A stretch of DNA of 64,000 bases from assembly GCA_903862885.1 (NCBI GenBank), contig CAIOZU010000018.1, positions 124,001-188,000 on the forward strand. The letters are read 5' to 3'. The notes under the pieces are model-generated. The model did no database searches. It saw only the letters and a list, made by a program, of their open reading frames with translations, and was not told the origin of the DNA. Made by a program: the position numbers and the translations under genes. This document shows, one piece after another, positions 7,517 through 19,635 of the stretch. Within the stretch, counting starts at the first letter, position 1. Every line of letters begins with the position of its first letter. Source of the DNA: an uncultured Pseudomonadota bacterium (GTDB lineage: Bacteria; Pseudomonadota; Gammaproteobacteria; Steroidobacterales; Steroidobacteraceae).

Positions 7517-9315
7517 TGGTCCACATCGGTGCCGCGTAGAATGGCAACGTGATACGCCAGCAGCTGCAAGGGGATAGTGTAAATAATCGGCGCCTGAAAC
7601 GGCGTCACTTGCTGTGGCATCGTGAGCACATGCACGCCGTCTGAATCGACAAAGCCGGCTTCTGGGTCAGCAAAAACATACAGCTCGCCGCCACGCGCAC
7701 GCACTTCCTGTAGGTTAGACTTTAACTTCTCAAGGAGCTCGTTGTTCGGTGCCACCGCGATCACGGGCATGTCGGCATCGACTAAAGCCAATGGCCCATG
7801 CTTGAGCTCTCCCGCCGGGTAGGCTTCGGCGTGGATATACGATATTTCCTTCAGCTTCAGCGCACCTTCCGAGGCAATCGGTGACAGCGCCCCTCGCCCA
7901 AGAAATAGGGCGTGGCGCTTATCAACAAACTGCTGGGCGAGCAATCTCACGGCAGGCTCCAGAGCGAGCGTTTGTTCAATCAGGCGCGGAATTTCAATAA
8001 GTTGGTCTACCAAACTATGTTCTTGGGCGCGCGCCATCCCATGGTGCTTCGCCAGTGCGATCGCTAACATGTTGAGGGCCGCCAACTGAGTGGTAAACGC
8101 CTTCGTTGAAGCCACCCCAATCTCGGGCCCTGCGCGCGTGAGCATGACTAAGTCCGATTCTCGTACCAGTGAGGATTCAGGCGCATTACATATAGCCAAA
8201 CTGGCTAGGTAACCCGCTTTCTTCGCCATGCGTAAAGCCGCCAGCGTATCGGCGGTTTCACCGGATTGGGAGATCGACACAAAGAGCGTGTTCTTTGGGA
8301 CCACGGGGTCCCGATAACGGAATTCGCTGGCGATGTCGATCCAACAAGGTAAGCGCGACAGCTGCTCAATGAAGTAGCGGGCCACGGACCCTGCATGCCA
8401 GCTGGTGCCGCAAGCGACGATTTGCACTGCCTCCGCCTGAGCGAGCATCGCCTGCGCTTGCGGTCCAAATGCCGCCTCGAGCAATTTACCACCGGCGACA
8501 CGCTCCTCTAGCGTTTGCGCGACGGCACGAGGCTGCTCGTAGATTTCTTTGAGCATGTAATGCGGGAAGTCACCTTTTTCGGCGGCATCAACGGACAGCT
8601 CGCTGTCACGAGTTGCACGGGTGACCGGGCTACCCGATGCATCAAAAATGTGGATCGACGTCCGGCGAATAAGCGCGATGTCCCCTTCTTCTAAAAACTG
8701 GAAGCGACGTGTGACTGGCAGTAGCGCGGCGACATCCGAGGCCACAAAGTTTTCATCAACACCAAGACCAATCACGGCAGGGCAGCCAAGACGCGCCATG
8801 ATCAGCGTGTCAGGCTCATGCTCACTGATCACGACCAACGCAAATGCACCCTGCAGTTCGGCCACGGTGGCCTGAACAGCAGCCAACAGCGTGGGCGTGT
8901 GCGTGCGGTGGTAGTGCACCCGGTGGGCAATCACCTCCGTGTCAGTTTCAGAAGTAAATACATAGCCTCGCGCGGTTAAATCGGCGCGTAGGGCTTCGTG
9001 ATTCTCGATGATCCCGTTGTGAACAATAGCCAGGCCATCGCCAGACATATGCGGGTGGGCATTGCGTTCGCTGGGTATGCCGTGGGTCGCCCAGCGGGTA
9101 TGCGCAATACCCAAATGCCCGCTGGCCGGATGGGCGGTGAGCGCGGCCTTGAGTGCTGCGACTTTGCCGACAGTCCGCGCTCTGTGCAGATGATCCGTTT
9201 TATCAACGATGGCGATGCCTGCAGAGTCATAACCTCGATACTCGAGTCGCTGAAGACCTTCCAAAAGGACTGGCACAACGTCGCGCGAGGCAATGGCACC
9301 AACGATTCCGCACAT
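7480..9315 (-). CDS. glmS: Glutamine-fructose-6-phosphate aminotransferase (isomerizing)
   Basis: A 611-residue cytoplasmic enzyme that makes glucosamine-6-phosphate from fructose-6-phosphate and glutamine, the first step toward UDP-GlcNAc. Cys2, exposed after Met removal, is the glutaminase nucleophile (CGIVGA). The N-terminal domain has RGYDSAG and HTRWATHG. Two sugar isomerase domains follow at about residues 290-430 and 460-600, with SQSGETADT and the C-terminal KSVTVE. Full length against the E. coli protein. It lies 60 bp downstream of glmU, which acts later in the same pathway, so the two are probably cotranscribed. No glmS ribozyme-like leader fits in that gap. Confidence 0.98.
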   Translation of the reverse strand: MCGIVGAIASRDVVPVLLEGLQRLEYRGYDSAGIAIVDKTDHLHRARTVGKVAALKAALTAHPASGHLGIAHTRWATHGIPSERNAHPHMSGDGLAIVHNGIIENHEALRADLTARGYVFTSETDTEVIAHRVHYHRTHTPTLLAAVQATVAELQGAFALVVISEHEPDTLIMARLGCPAVIGLGVDENFVASDVAALLPVTRRFQFLEEGDIALIRRTSIHIFDASGSPVTRATRDSELSVDAAEKGDFPHYMLKEIYEQPRAVAQTLEERVAGGKLLEAAFGPQAQAMLAQAEAVQIVACGTSWHAGSVARYFIEQLSRLPCWIDIASEFRYRDPVVPKNTLFVSISQSGETADTLAALRMAKKAGYLASLAICNAPESSLVRESDLVMLTRAGPEIGVASTKAFTTQLAALNMLAIALAKHHGMARAQEHSLVDQLIEIPRLIEQTLALEPAVRLLAQQFVDKRHALFLGRGALSPIASEGALKLKEISYIHAEAYPAGELKHGPLALVDADMPVIAVAPNNELLEKLKSNLQEVRARGGELYVFADPEAGFVDSDGVHVLTMPQQVTPFQAPIIYTIPLQLLAYHVAILRGTDVDQPRNLAKSVTVE

Positions 9316-9375
9316 AGTTAGGGCCCGCCGTAAGTCACGAAACGAAAGGTATCAAGTCAGTCAGTGGCATACAGA

Positions 9376-10806
9376 TTAAGCGTCACTCGGCTTTTTTTTG
9401 GTCACAGGACCCCCCTTCGCAATGCGCGCGGCGCGCACCTCTTCGGTGGCTTTCGTTGGCCGACGCCAATGAGACAGTGATTTCTGTTCACTTCTTTCTA
9501 CAGTCAACTGATCAGGCGGTGTGGACTGGGTAATCGTAGAGCCGGCCGCAATGGTGGCATTTTTACCCACCGTGATGGGTGCCACTAACATCGTGCCGGA
9601 CCCAATAAAAGCGCCGTCTTCAATGGTCGTTGGCCACTTGTTTGCGCCATCATAGTTGCAGGTGATGGTGCCGGCACCGATATTCACATCCTGGCCCACC
9701 GTGGCATCGCCGACATAGCTCAGATGATTGGCTTTGCTGCCAGCCCCAAGCGTGGAATTTTTAATTTCGACGAAGTTACCGACATGAGCATGATCCGCTA
9801 GGGTGGTACCCGGACGCAGACGCGCATAGGGCCCCACCACACAGTGGGCGCCTACCGTGGCCTGTTCAAGGACGCTGTATGGACGAAGCACCGTGTCGTC
9901 ACCAATGGTGACATTTTTTAGGAGGCAACCGGCTCCCACAATCACACGATGGCCCAACTGAACCTGCCCTTCTAACACCACATTCACATCCAAGGTCACA
10001 TCACGCCCCACACTCACCTCGCCGCGCACATCGATGCGCGTTGGATCAATGATCGTGACACCGGCGGACATTAAGGCGGTGGCCTGAGATTGTCGGTATG
10101 CAGACTCGAGTGCAGCCAGCTGACGTTTGTCATTAACGCCCAGCACTTCTGCCTCAGTCGGCGCCACCAGTGCGTGCACGGTAAAGCCATCGCGTACAGC
10201 CACGGCGACGATATCGGTGAGGTAGTACTCCTCCTGCGTATTATTGTTTTTGATACCACTGAGCCAGCGCTTCAGTGCACCCGCTGGGGCCACCATCACG
10301 CCGGTATTACATTCTTGGACACCCTGCTCTTTGCGGGTGGCTTCTTTTTGCTCGACGATGCGATACACATGATGGGCATTGTCGCGCAACACCCGACCGT
10401 AACCGACCGGATTGCTCAGAATGACGGACAGCAGGGCAAGCGAGCGGGTACCCGCCTGAGCAATCAGTTGCGTCAAGGTATCCGAGTGAATCAGCGGCAC
10501 ATCGCCATAGAGCACCAACACCAGATCATCATCAGGGATGGCGGGGATCGCCTGCAGCAGAGCGTGCCCCGTCCCCTTCTGCTCAGCCTGCAGGACCCAC
10601 TGAATGGATGCATCCGGAAAAGCGGCGCGGACTTGCTCGCCGCCGTGCCCATAGACCACGTACGTCGATGAGGGTGCCAAACGGTGGGCACAATCCAGCA
10701 CATGACCCAGCAGCGGCCGCCCTGCCAAAGGCTGGAGCACCTTAGGCAGATCGCTGTTCATGCGTTTGCCCTGACCAGCGGCCAGGATCACGATGCTGAG
10801 AGACAT
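9376..10806 (-). CDS. glmU: Bifunctional GlcN-1-P acetyltransferase / UDP-GlcNAc pyrophosphorylase
   Basis: A 476-residue two-domain enzyme giving UDP-GlcNAc for peptidoglycan and lipopolysaccharide. The N-terminal uridylyltransferase has LAAGQGKRMNSDLPKVL at residues 6-22. From about residue 255 the sequence turns into left-handed beta-helix hexapeptide repeats, the acetyltransferase. KANHLSYVGD holds the catalytic histidine equivalent to His363 of E. coli, and NYDGANKW is conserved. The C-terminus has a basic tail ending KKKPSDA. A GAGG ribosome binding site precedes ATG 10806. It is followed by glmS on the same strand. Confidence 0.98.
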   Translation of the reverse strand: MSLSIVILAAGQGKRMNSDLPKVLQPLAGRPLLGHVLDCAHRLAPSSTYVVYGHGGEQVRAAFPDASIQWVLQAEQKGTGHALLQAIPAIPDDDLVLVLYGDVPLIHSDTLTQLIAQAGTRSLALLSVILSNPVGYGRVLRDNAHHVYRIVEQKEATRKEQGVQECNTGVMVAPAGALKRWLSGIKNNNTQEEYYLTDIVAVAVRDGFTVHALVAPTEAEVLGVNDKRQLAALESAYRQSQATALMSAGVTIIDPTRIDVRGEVSVGRDVTLDVNVVLEGQVQLGHRVIVGAGCLLKNVTIGDDTVLRPYSVLEQATVGAHCVVGPYARLRPGTTLADHAHVGNFVEIKNSTLGAGSKANHLSYVGDATVGQDVNIGAGTITCNYDGANKWPTTIEDGAFIGSGTMLVAPITVGKNATIAAGSTITQSTPPDQLTVERSEQKSLSHWRRPTKATEEVRAARIAKGGPVTKKKPSDA

Positions 10807-10906
10807 GGAGGTCCTCGAACGCGTCAGGACCGCTATTCTCGCACGGTGGCCCGACGACGGGCAGACTCCGGTCGGTCAGGCGTCACACTCACGGGATAAA
10901 TTTAGG

Positions 10907-12124
10907 CTAGCCGCGGGGGGTGGAATACCGGTAAGGCCCTAACCAGCATAGCGCCAGTGCCCCGGCCACCATCCCCAGCGCACCCCACAGCAGAATGCCA
11001 TCGAAGCTGTGCGTCGCATCATAAAAATGCCCGTATACCGAGGGGGCTACGCCGCCACCGATGGCAAAAAAGCTATAGAGAGCACCATAGATAGCGCCAT
11101 AGTGACGGGCCCCAAAATACCGGGATGCCAGAAAGGCCAGTAGGTCATATTCCATACCGATCGCCACACCGAGGCTCGCAATCAACCACAGCGCCGTGGT
11201 CGGCGTGACCGGCCCATGAATCACCACCAGATCCGCCGCCACGGGCAGGCTGAGTAATACCAAAGCCACCCACGGTGCCCAAATCCGATCGACCAGCCAA
11301 CCCCCCACCAAGCGACCGCCCATCACAAAAAATCCAATCAGAGGCAGCAACACCAAAATCTGCGGCCGACTCAAACCGTGCGTCGACAACAACAAATCCA
11401 TATTAGGAATGGGGCCACCCACCGCAAAGGCAATCGGCAAAAACGCGCCGCCAATTAACCAGAAATGCCTGTCACGCAACGCCGCCCGCAAGCTCATACC
11501 ATCCACTGCATCCGCACTGCCTTCTTTCACCACCACGGCGGGTGGCTCTTTAAACCACCTCAGTGCCAAAGGCCATGCCACCACCAAAGGCAAGGCGGCG
11601 AGTGCCACATAGGCGCCCCGCCATCCAAACGCATCGATCGCCCAAGCGGTATAAGGTTTTAATAACAGGGCGGCCACGCCCGTTCCGGTCAGCGCCAGGC
11701 CCAGCGCGAACCCTTTACGACGATCAAACCAACCATTCACTGCGCGCGTCCACGTGACAGGCAAAGTGCCCGCACCGACCGCCGCCATCACACCCCAAGT
11801 GGCGTAATAGCGCCACAGTGAGCCATCTTGTAGCGCAAACCCAGACACCGCGAGGCTGAACAAGACCACGGAGGCAAGCGTCACCCGTCTCACACCATAC
11901 CGATCGGCCAGCCAGCCGATCACCGGACCCATGACGACAATCACCACCGTCATGACAAGCAGCCCGCTCATGATAGTGGCCTGATTCCAATGAAACGCTT
12001 GCGCCAAATGCGGCGCAAACAAGCCCAGCGTGTAAAAGGGCAACGGCGACAACCCCAGGCCGATGCCAATTAATGAGGAAAACACCACACGGCCGCCTCG
12101 ACGGAATTCAGCATAATCATTCAT
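10907..12124 (-). CDS. MFS transporter
   Basis: About 405 residues with 12 predicted membrane spans in two halves. The loop between spans 2 and 3 has GWLADRYGVRRV, the MFS signature. The overall pattern recalls monocarboxylate or oxalate/formate-type carriers, but the substrate cannot be told. It stands between atpC and glmU on the same strand, with 224 bp upstream, so it probably has its own promoter. ATG 12124 is my choice; an upstream in-frame ATG at 12148 would add eight residues and places the AGGAG sequence inside the gene rather than before it. Confidence 0.8.
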   Translation of the reverse strand: MNDYAEFRRGGRVVFSSLIGIGLGLSPLPFYTLGLFAPHLAQAFHWNQATIMSGLLVMTVVIVVMGPVIGWLADRYGVRRVTLASVVLFSLAVSGFALQDGSLWRYYATWGVMAAVGAGTLPVTWTRAVNGWFDRRKGFALGLALTGTGVAALLLKPYTAWAIDAFGWRGAYVALAALPLVVAWPLALRWFKEPPAVVVKEGSADAVDGMSLRAALRDRHFWLIGGAFLPIAFAVGGPIPNMDLLLSTHGLSRPQILVLLPLIGFFVMGGRLVGGWLVDRIWAPWVALVLLSLPVAADLVVIHGPVTPTTALWLIASLGVAIGMEYDLLAFLASRYFGARHYGAIYGALYSFFAIGGGVAPSVYGHFYDATHSFDGILLWGALGMVAGALALCWLGPYRYSTPRG

Positions 12125-12372
12125 CGGCGCACACCCTACTCCTGGCATGGGATATCACTCTATCGAATCACTGAATCTTCCACTGAAAAGCGGTCTCGAA
12201 GCCGCGCCACAGGGCCGGTAGCCAATCAGGTCGTTGATGATGGATGGGATGATGAAGGCTGACAGGCGGACACCCACCACGACGTCAGATAAAAATAATC
12301 GTCAGTGGGGGGGTTGAAGTGCAGCTCGCTCATCGGACGAAACGCCGTGCCTGGGCACGTCCATCGCGAAAT

Positions 12373-12795
12373 TTACGCTCGGCCCTTACGCAGTCGCTCG
12401 AGCATCTTAATCTGCGCCAGCGCACGTAACAGCTCCGCTTGCGCCTCAGCCAAGGTCAACGCATCGGTCTGATCTCGAATCAATTCTTCAGCGCGCTGCT
12501 TAGCGGCAAGTGCAGTCGATTCGTCTAAATCATGGGCGCGCAGCGCGGTATCCGCCAGCACCGTCACCCGCTGCGGCTGAATCTCTAGTGCACCACCACC
12601 AACGTAAAAAGCTTGCTCCTCGCCTGACGGCAATTGCACGCGCACTTCCCCTGCCTTCAACAAGGTCAATAACGGTGCATGCCTCGGGGCAATGCCGATC
12701 TCGCCTTGCGCCGCTGGCACGAACACCATGGCAGCGACGCCGGAGAAAATCTCTCCTTCTGCGCTGACAATATCTAGGTTAATCGTGGCGGCCAT
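12373..12795 (-). CDS. atpC: ATP synthase F1 epsilon subunit
   Basis: A 140-residue subunit of the F1 central stalk that couples rotation and inhibits hydrolysis. The N-terminal beta-sandwich (about residues 1-85: LDIVSAEGEIFSG, GEIGIAPRHAPLLT) and C-terminal helical hairpin (LAQIKMLERLRKG) are both present. Last gene of the atp operon, 10 bp after atpD. A CGTGCC-TG-GGCACG hairpin (12348-12361) lies just after the stop but lacks a T-run, so I do not call it a terminator with confidence. Confidence 0.96.
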   Translation of the reverse strand: MAATINLDIVSAEGEIFSGVAAMVFVPAAQGEIGIAPRHAPLLTLLKAGEVRVQLPSGEEQAFYVGGGALEIQPQRVTVLADTALRAHDLDESTALAAKQRAEELIRDQTDALTLAEAQAELLRALAQIKMLERLRKGRA

Positions 12796-12805
12796 CAGTC
12801 AGTCC

Positions 12806-14257
<1,452 letters not shown>

Positions 14258-14261
14258 TTAC

Positions 14262-15122
14262 TCAAACGGCGGCTGCGCCGCCGACGATCTCTGAAATTTC
14301 CTTGGTGATCGATGCTTGCCGCGCCTTGTTATAGATCAGCTGCAATTCATCGATCAATTTTCCGGCGTTATCGGTGGCGCTCTTCATCGCCACCATACGC
14401 GCGGCCATCTCACAGGCAACGTTCTCTACGGTGCCCTGATAAACCTGCGACTCAACATAGCGAAACAGCAGCCCATCCAACAATTCGACCGCTGATGGCT
14501 CATATATGTACTCAAACAACTCAGGCAGCTCGGGGCTCCTCACGGGCACAGCGGGTAGCAGCTGTTGCACCATGGGCTTCTGGCTCATGGTATTCACGAA
14601 CTGAGCATTGACGATCACTAAGCGATCGATTTTCCCATCCACATAGTCATCCAACATGACTTTAACGGCGCCCATAAATGCCGCCATATGCGGGCGGTCG
14701 CCCAAACCGACGATGGCGGACGAGATCGGCATTTTTAATCGCTTGAAGAACTGGCCGGCCTTAGAGCCGAATAAGCATAGATTGACCGCAATTCCCTGAC
14801 TCTCATACTCACGCGCGGCGATCAGTGCCTGCTTGAATGTATTGACATTTAAGCCGCCGCACAGGCCACGATCGGTACCAATCACAATCATCCCGACCGT
14901 CTTTACCGGCCGAACCGTTAAATAAGGGTGCCGATGATCCGGGTTGGTCAGGCAGATATGGCCAATGACATTACGTATTTTTTCCGCATAGGGCCGCGCC
15001 GCACGCATACGCTCTTGCGCTTTACGCATCTTACTCGCCGCAACCATTTGCATGGCTTTGGTGATTTTTTGCGTGCTTTTTATGCTCGCAATTTTTGTGC
15101 GGATTTCTTTTGCGCCAGGCAT
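14262..15122 (-). CDS. atpG: ATP synthase F1 gamma subunit
   Basis: A 286-residue central rotor subunit. I start it at ATG 15122 ([16 protein letters not shown]), which matches the normal N-terminus of the family; the longer reading frame begins inside the end of atpA and has a nonsense-like basic leader. The N-terminal coiled coil ([16 protein letters not shown]) and C-terminal helix ([17 protein letters not shown]) that form the shaft are both intact. It lies 10 bp after atpA. Confidence 0.97.
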   Translation of the reverse strand: MPGAKEIRTKIASIKSTQKITKAMQMVAASKMRKAQERMRAARPYAEKIRNVIGHICLTNPDHRHPYLTVRPVKTVGMIVIGTDRGLCGGLNVNTFKQALIAAREYESQGIAVNLCLFGSKAGQFFKRLKMPISSAIVGLGDRPHMAAFMGAVKVMLDDYVDGKIDRLVIVNAQFVNTMSQKPMVQQLLPAVPVRSPELPELFEYIYEPSAVELLDGLLFRYVESQVYQGTVENVACEMAARMVAMKSATDNAGKLIDELQLIYNKARQASITKEISEIVGGAAAV

Positions 15123-15132
15123 GGGTCTTCGC

Positions 15133-16674
15133 CTAGAAGCTCGCCGTAGAGAAGAAGTCTTCGCACACCTTTTTAAGGGCAGCCTCAACTTCCTTCGACA
15201 GATCGGGCTTTTCGTTAATCGACTTCAATAATGCCGATGCATTGGTCTTGGCAAATGACAGCAGCTGCACTTCGGCACTCACCACCTTGTCTTTAGGCAC
15301 TTTGTCGTAGAAGCCGCTATTCACGGCATATAAGGACAGGCTCATTTCAGCAACGGACATCGGTGAGTACTGCGTCTGCTTCATCAGTTCCGTGACCCGC
15401 TGGCCCCGATCGAGCTGACGACGAGTGGTCTCATCTAAGTCGGATGCGAACTGTGAGAAAGCAGCCAACTCACGATACTGGGCAAGCGCCAGACGCACGC
15501 CGCCACCTAACTTCTTGATGATGTTGGTTTGCGCAGCGCCGCCTACGCGGGACACTGAGATGCCGGCATTGATCGCTGGGCGAATACCCGCATTAAATAA
15601 ATCGCTTTCCAGAAAGATCTGACCATCCGTGATCGAAATGACGTTGGTGGGCACGAAGGCAGTCACGTCACCCGCCTGCGTTTCGATGATCGGCAAGCCA
15701 GTCAACGAACCCGTCTTGCCCTTCACGCGACCTTGGGTAGCAGCCTCTACATACGCTGAATTAACGCGGGCGGAGCGTTCCAGTAGACGTGAGTGCAAAT
15801 AGAACACATCGCCTGGATAAGCCTCCCGACCCGGTGGGCGGCGCAACAGCAAGGAGATCTGCCGATAAGCCCACGCTTGCTTGGTCAAATCGTCATAAAT
15901 GATCAGCGCGTCTTCGCCGTTGTCCATGAAGTACTCGCCCATCGCACAACCCGAGTAAGGCGCCAAGTACTGCATCGCGGCGGTCAGTGAGGCGGATGCT
16001 GAGACAATGATGGTATGCGCCATGGCGCCGTGCTCTTCGAGCTTACGCACCACGTTGGCAATCGAACTCTGTTTTTGCCCAATGGCTACATAGATACACT
16101 TAACGCCAGTGTCTTTTTGATTAATGATCGTATCGATAGCGACCGCGGTCTTCCCGGTCTGTCGATCGCCGATGATCAACTCGCGCTGACCTCGGCCAAT
16201 CGGCACCATCGCGTCAATCGCTTTCAAGCCGGTTTGTACTGGCTGCGTCACGCTCTGCCGATAGATCACGCCTGGCGCCACCCGCTCGACGGGTGACTGT
16301 AGCTTGGCGTTTAATGGACCTTTGCCATCAATCGGGTTGCCTAAGGCATCGACCACGCGACCCAATAGTTCCGGGCCAACCGGCACTTCTAAAATACGGC
16401 CCGTGGTTTTAACGGTTTGGCCTTCGCGAATATGTCCGTAGTCTCCAAGCACCACGGCGCCCACCGAGTCACGCTCTAAATTGAGCGCCAACCCATAGGT
16501 GTTATCAGTGAATTCGATCATTTCGCCGTAGCGAACGTCGGCCAGACCATGCACACGGACAATGCCGTCTGTGACACTGACGACGGTACCGACATTACTC
16601 GCTTCGACGGCGGCGTCGAATGTCGAGATGCGAGCCTTAATGAGATCACTGATCTCTGACGCTTTGATGGACAT
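15133..16674 (-). CDS. atpA: ATP synthase F1 alpha subunit
   Basis: A 513-residue non-catalytic nucleotide-binding subunit. The P-loop is GDRQTGKT near residue 169-176; the N-terminal beta-barrel carries GIVRVHGL and [16 protein letters not shown]. Normal length. The upstream gap to atpH is 45 bp and holds a small hairpin (16703-16724). Downstream, atpG follows after 10 bp. Confidence 0.98.
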   Translation of the reverse strand: MSIKASEISDLIKARISTFDAAVEASNVGTVVSVTDGIVRVHGLADVRYGEMIEFTDNTYGLALNLERDSVGAVVLGDYGHIREGQTVKTTGRILEVPVGPELLGRVVDALGNPIDGKGPLNAKLQSPVERVAPGVIYRQSVTQPVQTGLKAIDAMVPIGRGQRELIIGDRQTGKTAVAIDTIINQKDTGVKCIYVAIGQKQSSIANVVRKLEEHGAMAHTIIVSASASLTAAMQYLAPYSGCAMGEYFMDNGEDALIIYDDLTKQAWAYRQISLLLRRPPGREAYPGDVFYLHSRLLERSARVNSAYVEAATQGRVKGKTGSLTGLPIIETQAGDVTAFVPTNVISITDGQIFLESDLFNAGIRPAINAGISVSRVGGAAQTNIIKKLGGGVRLALAQYRELAAFSQFASDLDETTRRQLDRGQRVTELMKQTQYSPMSVAEMSLSLYAVNSGFYDKVPKDKVVSAEVQLLSFAKTNASALLKSINEKPDLSKEVEAALKKVCEDFFSTASF

Positions 16675-16702
16675 AGTGCGTTCCTTCCTAAACCTTGTCG
16701 AC

Positions 16703-16724
16703 CGTAAGCGAACTCATGCTTACG
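16703..16724 (-). other. Intercistronic hairpin between atpH and atpA
   Basis: CGTAAGC (16703-16709) and GCTTACG (16718-16724) are a perfect 7-bp inverted repeat with an 8-base loop. It includes the atpH stop codon. No T-run follows, so readthrough into atpA is expected; it may tune mRNA stability. Confidence 0.45.
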
Positions 16725-17268
16725 ATTGCGATATCTGTTGTTCGAGGCGCGCGAGACTTCCCGCGAGCGATCCGTCAATAATCAAATCACCGGCACGGAC
16801 AATGGCGCCACCCAACAGCGTGGCATCAAGCGTTTCCGCTACACGGATGTTGCGGCCAAAACGGGTCGCCAATGCCGACTGCAAACTCGCACGCTGTGGG
16901 TCCGTCAGCGCCATCGCCGTCACCACATTCACGTCGAGCGTATTCTCTACTTCAGCACGCAGCACTTCGTACTGAAGAGCGATCTCTGGCAGTGAACTTA
17001 ATCGGCCATTTTCAGCCAACACCGCCAGAAAATTCTGGCCGTCATCATCGAGCACGACGCCCGCATCTTTCGCTACCCCGACAAACAATCCAACTAACTC
17101 GCTGGCGCTCACCCGTGGATTGCCGAGCAACGCGGCCGCCTGTGGGCTCTGCGCGACGGATGCCGCGACAGCTAACCCGCGCGACCAATACGCCAACGCA
17201 CTCTTCTCACGCGCATACTCAAAAGCCGCGCGCGCATAGGGTCTCGCGATGGTGGCGGTTTCTGCCAT
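16720..17268 (-). CDS. atpH: ATP synthase F1 delta subunit
   Basis: A 182-residue peripheral stalk subunit (OSCP family) that ties F1 to the b-subunits. It begins MAETATIARPYARAAFEYA, typical of the family, and ends with the conserved LGGAIVRAGDLIIDGSLAGSL strand. It starts 3 bp after the atpF stop codon, so translation is close to coupled. Confidence 0.96.
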   Translation of the reverse strand: MAETATIARPYARAAFEYAREKSALAYWSRGLAVAASVAQSPQAAALLGNPRVSASELVGLFVGVAKDAGVVLDDDGQNFLAVLAENGRLSSLPEIALQYEVLRAEVENTLDVNVVTAMALTDPQRASLQSALATRFGRNIRVAETLDATLLGGAIVRAGDLIIDGSLAGSLARLEQQISQS

Positions 17269-17271
17269 GAG

Positions 17272-17754
17272 CTAGCGTGCCGTCACAATGCGGTTAGCCA
17301 ACTCGTCTAATAAAGCGGCGTGCGCTGTCGCATCAACCTCTCGTTTGAGGAGTTGTGCAGCCCCGGCAACGGCCAGTGCGGCTACTTCAGCGCGCAACTG
17401 ATCACGAACCTTAGAGGTTTCAGAGGCCACTTCATCGCGAGCAGCCGCGAGGAGACGCGCTCCCTCCGAGAGGGCTGTGCCGCGCGCTTCTTCAACCGTT
17501 GCGCCCGCAGCGCGCCCCGCTTGATCGACGATTTGCACGGCCTGATCGCGCGCCTCACGAATAATGCCGAGTGCCTGTACTTTGGCCTCGTCAAGAGCAT
17601 GCTGGCTGCGATCAGCCGCGGCTAAGCCCTCCGCAATTTTTGTTCGGCGGGTCTCGATCGCAGTCATGATATTCGGCCAACCGAATCGCATGACCAACAA
17701 CGCGACGGCGAAGAACGCCAGTCCCTGAATGATCAGTGTGATCGTAATACTCAT
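17272..17754 (-). CDS. atpF: ATP synthase Fo subunit b
   Basis: A 160-residue subunit with one N-terminal membrane span (about residues 6-25) followed by a long charged helix for dimerisation, the peripheral stalk. Sequence FGWPNIMTAIETRRTKIAEGL marks the membrane exit typical of the family. A GAGGAGA ribosome binding site lies directly upstream (around 17760-17766). It follows atpE after 63 bp filled by two strong hairpins. Confidence 0.96.
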   Translation of the reverse strand: MSITITLIIQGLAFFAVALLVMRFGWPNIMTAIETRRTKIAEGLAAADRSQHALDEAKVQALGIIREARDQAVQIVDQAGRAAGATVEEARGTALSEGARLLAAARDEVASETSKVRDQLRAEVAALAVAGAAQLLKREVDATAHAALLDELANRIVTAR

Positions 17755-17776
17755 GCCTATCTCCTCACGTTGGCAA

Positions 17777-17815
17777 CTCCCGAGCGACGTGTCGCTCGGG
17801 AGGTCGCCGGCGACC
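17777..17815 (-). other. Two adjacent hairpins after atpE
   Basis: CTCCCGAGCGAC (17777-17788) and GTCGCTCGGGAG (17791-17802) are a perfect 12-bp inverted repeat with a 2-base loop. Bases 17802-17815 (GGTCGCCGGCGACC) are a perfect 14-bp palindrome. On the minus strand they begin two bases after the atpE stop. There is no T-run. The position fits protection of the atpE 3' end, since the c-ring needs about ten copies per complex. Confidence 0.7.
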
Positions 17816-17817
17816 CG

Positions 17818-18132
<315 letters not shown>

Positions 18133-18159
18133 TTAAAAAAGCCGATCAACACATCTTAA

Positions 18160-18993
<834 letters not shown>

Positions 18994-19002
18994 TCAATGT
19001 CC

Positions 19003-19458
19003 TCACGGTCTCTTGACCCATATCAAACCCAACCAAAATCCAAACTGTGCAGCAATGAAGCCTGCGAGCAGCGGCCAGGCATCTAAATGCGCCACCGCCA
19101 ACGCCAACCACAGGGCAACGGTTACCCACACCCATTTGGCCACTTCACCGCGATACAGGGCTCTCGCCAAAGTACCGCTAGGCGCAATGCCCGGCTGAAA
19201 CAGTGTCCAGCCAAACAGCACGCTGCCCATCGTCGCGATCGCACCGCCCACCCAAGTCGCTCCAAACGCCACCCATCCCGTAGCGGCCCCGGTGGTCACC
19301 GCAACGAGTGCCGTCGCAGCCAACTGGGCGCCCGCGTAGCGGAGCACCATCCATCGGCTGCGGCGGCGGTGTGTGTCCGCTGGGTTCAACGCCCTGTCAT
19401 CCTTTCGCCGCCACCCCACAGGCTCGCTTGCCAAATACTGAGCCCACAAAAAAACCAC
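19003..19458 (-). CDS. atpI: ATP synthase assembly protein I
   Basis: About 151 residues with four membrane spans, consistent with AtpI, which helps c-ring assembly and magnesium supply. The four-span core begins near MVLRYAGAQLAATALV (residue 37). I keep GTG 19458 because GAGG lies seven bases before it; ATG 19350 would give a core-only protein with no visible ribosome site. The start codon overlaps a terminator-like hairpin, described separately. It is the first gene of the atp operon. Confidence 0.8.
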   Translation of the reverse strand: MVFLWAQYLASEPVGWRRKDDRALNPADTHRRRSRWMVLRYAGAQLAATALVAVTTGAATGWVAFGATWVGGAIATMGSVLFGWTLFQPGIAPSGTLARALYRGEVAKWVWVTVALWLALAVAHLDAWPLLAGFIAAQFGFWLGLIWVKRP

Positions 19459-19496
19459 TGCCAGCCCTCATGTTTCAGAGACATCGCGTGCAGTGG
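19448..19496 (-). promoter_or_regulatory. Terminator-like leader hairpin at the atpI start
   Basis: On the minus strand CCACTGC (19496-19490) pairs with GCAGTGG (19461-19455), followed at once by seven T (19454-19448). The atpI ribosome site GAGG is in the loop and the GTG start is in the 3' arm. It could act as an attenuator of the atp operon, or translation could keep it open. Confidence 0.45.
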
Positions 19497-19541
19497 CCTT
19501 GCGGCTGCAGGGAGCGCCGCCGCATCCCATTAGGCGCGCGC

Positions 19542-19570
19542 ATTATAGGTGTCTTAGGCGGGTACGGCAA
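19542..19570 (-). promoter_or_regulatory. Promoter of the atp operon
   Basis: On the minus strand TTGCCG (19570-19565), a 17-bp spacer and a perfect TATAAT (19547-19542) form a good sigma-70 promoter. The start would be near 19535, giving a leader of about 77 bases before atpI. It lies in the 177-bp gap between parB and atpI. Confidence 0.72.
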
Positions 19571-19635
19571 GCGCAAAGATGCGGCGGCGGCGCATGCTAA
19601 GCCTATGTTGACGCACCGGTTTTTGACCGAATGGG

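Noticed and set aside
12348-12361. CGTGCC-TG-GGCACG hairpin as terminator of the atp operon
   Set aside because: Six-bp stem with a two-base loop and no T-run on the minus strand; termination may occur here but the sequence does not show it.
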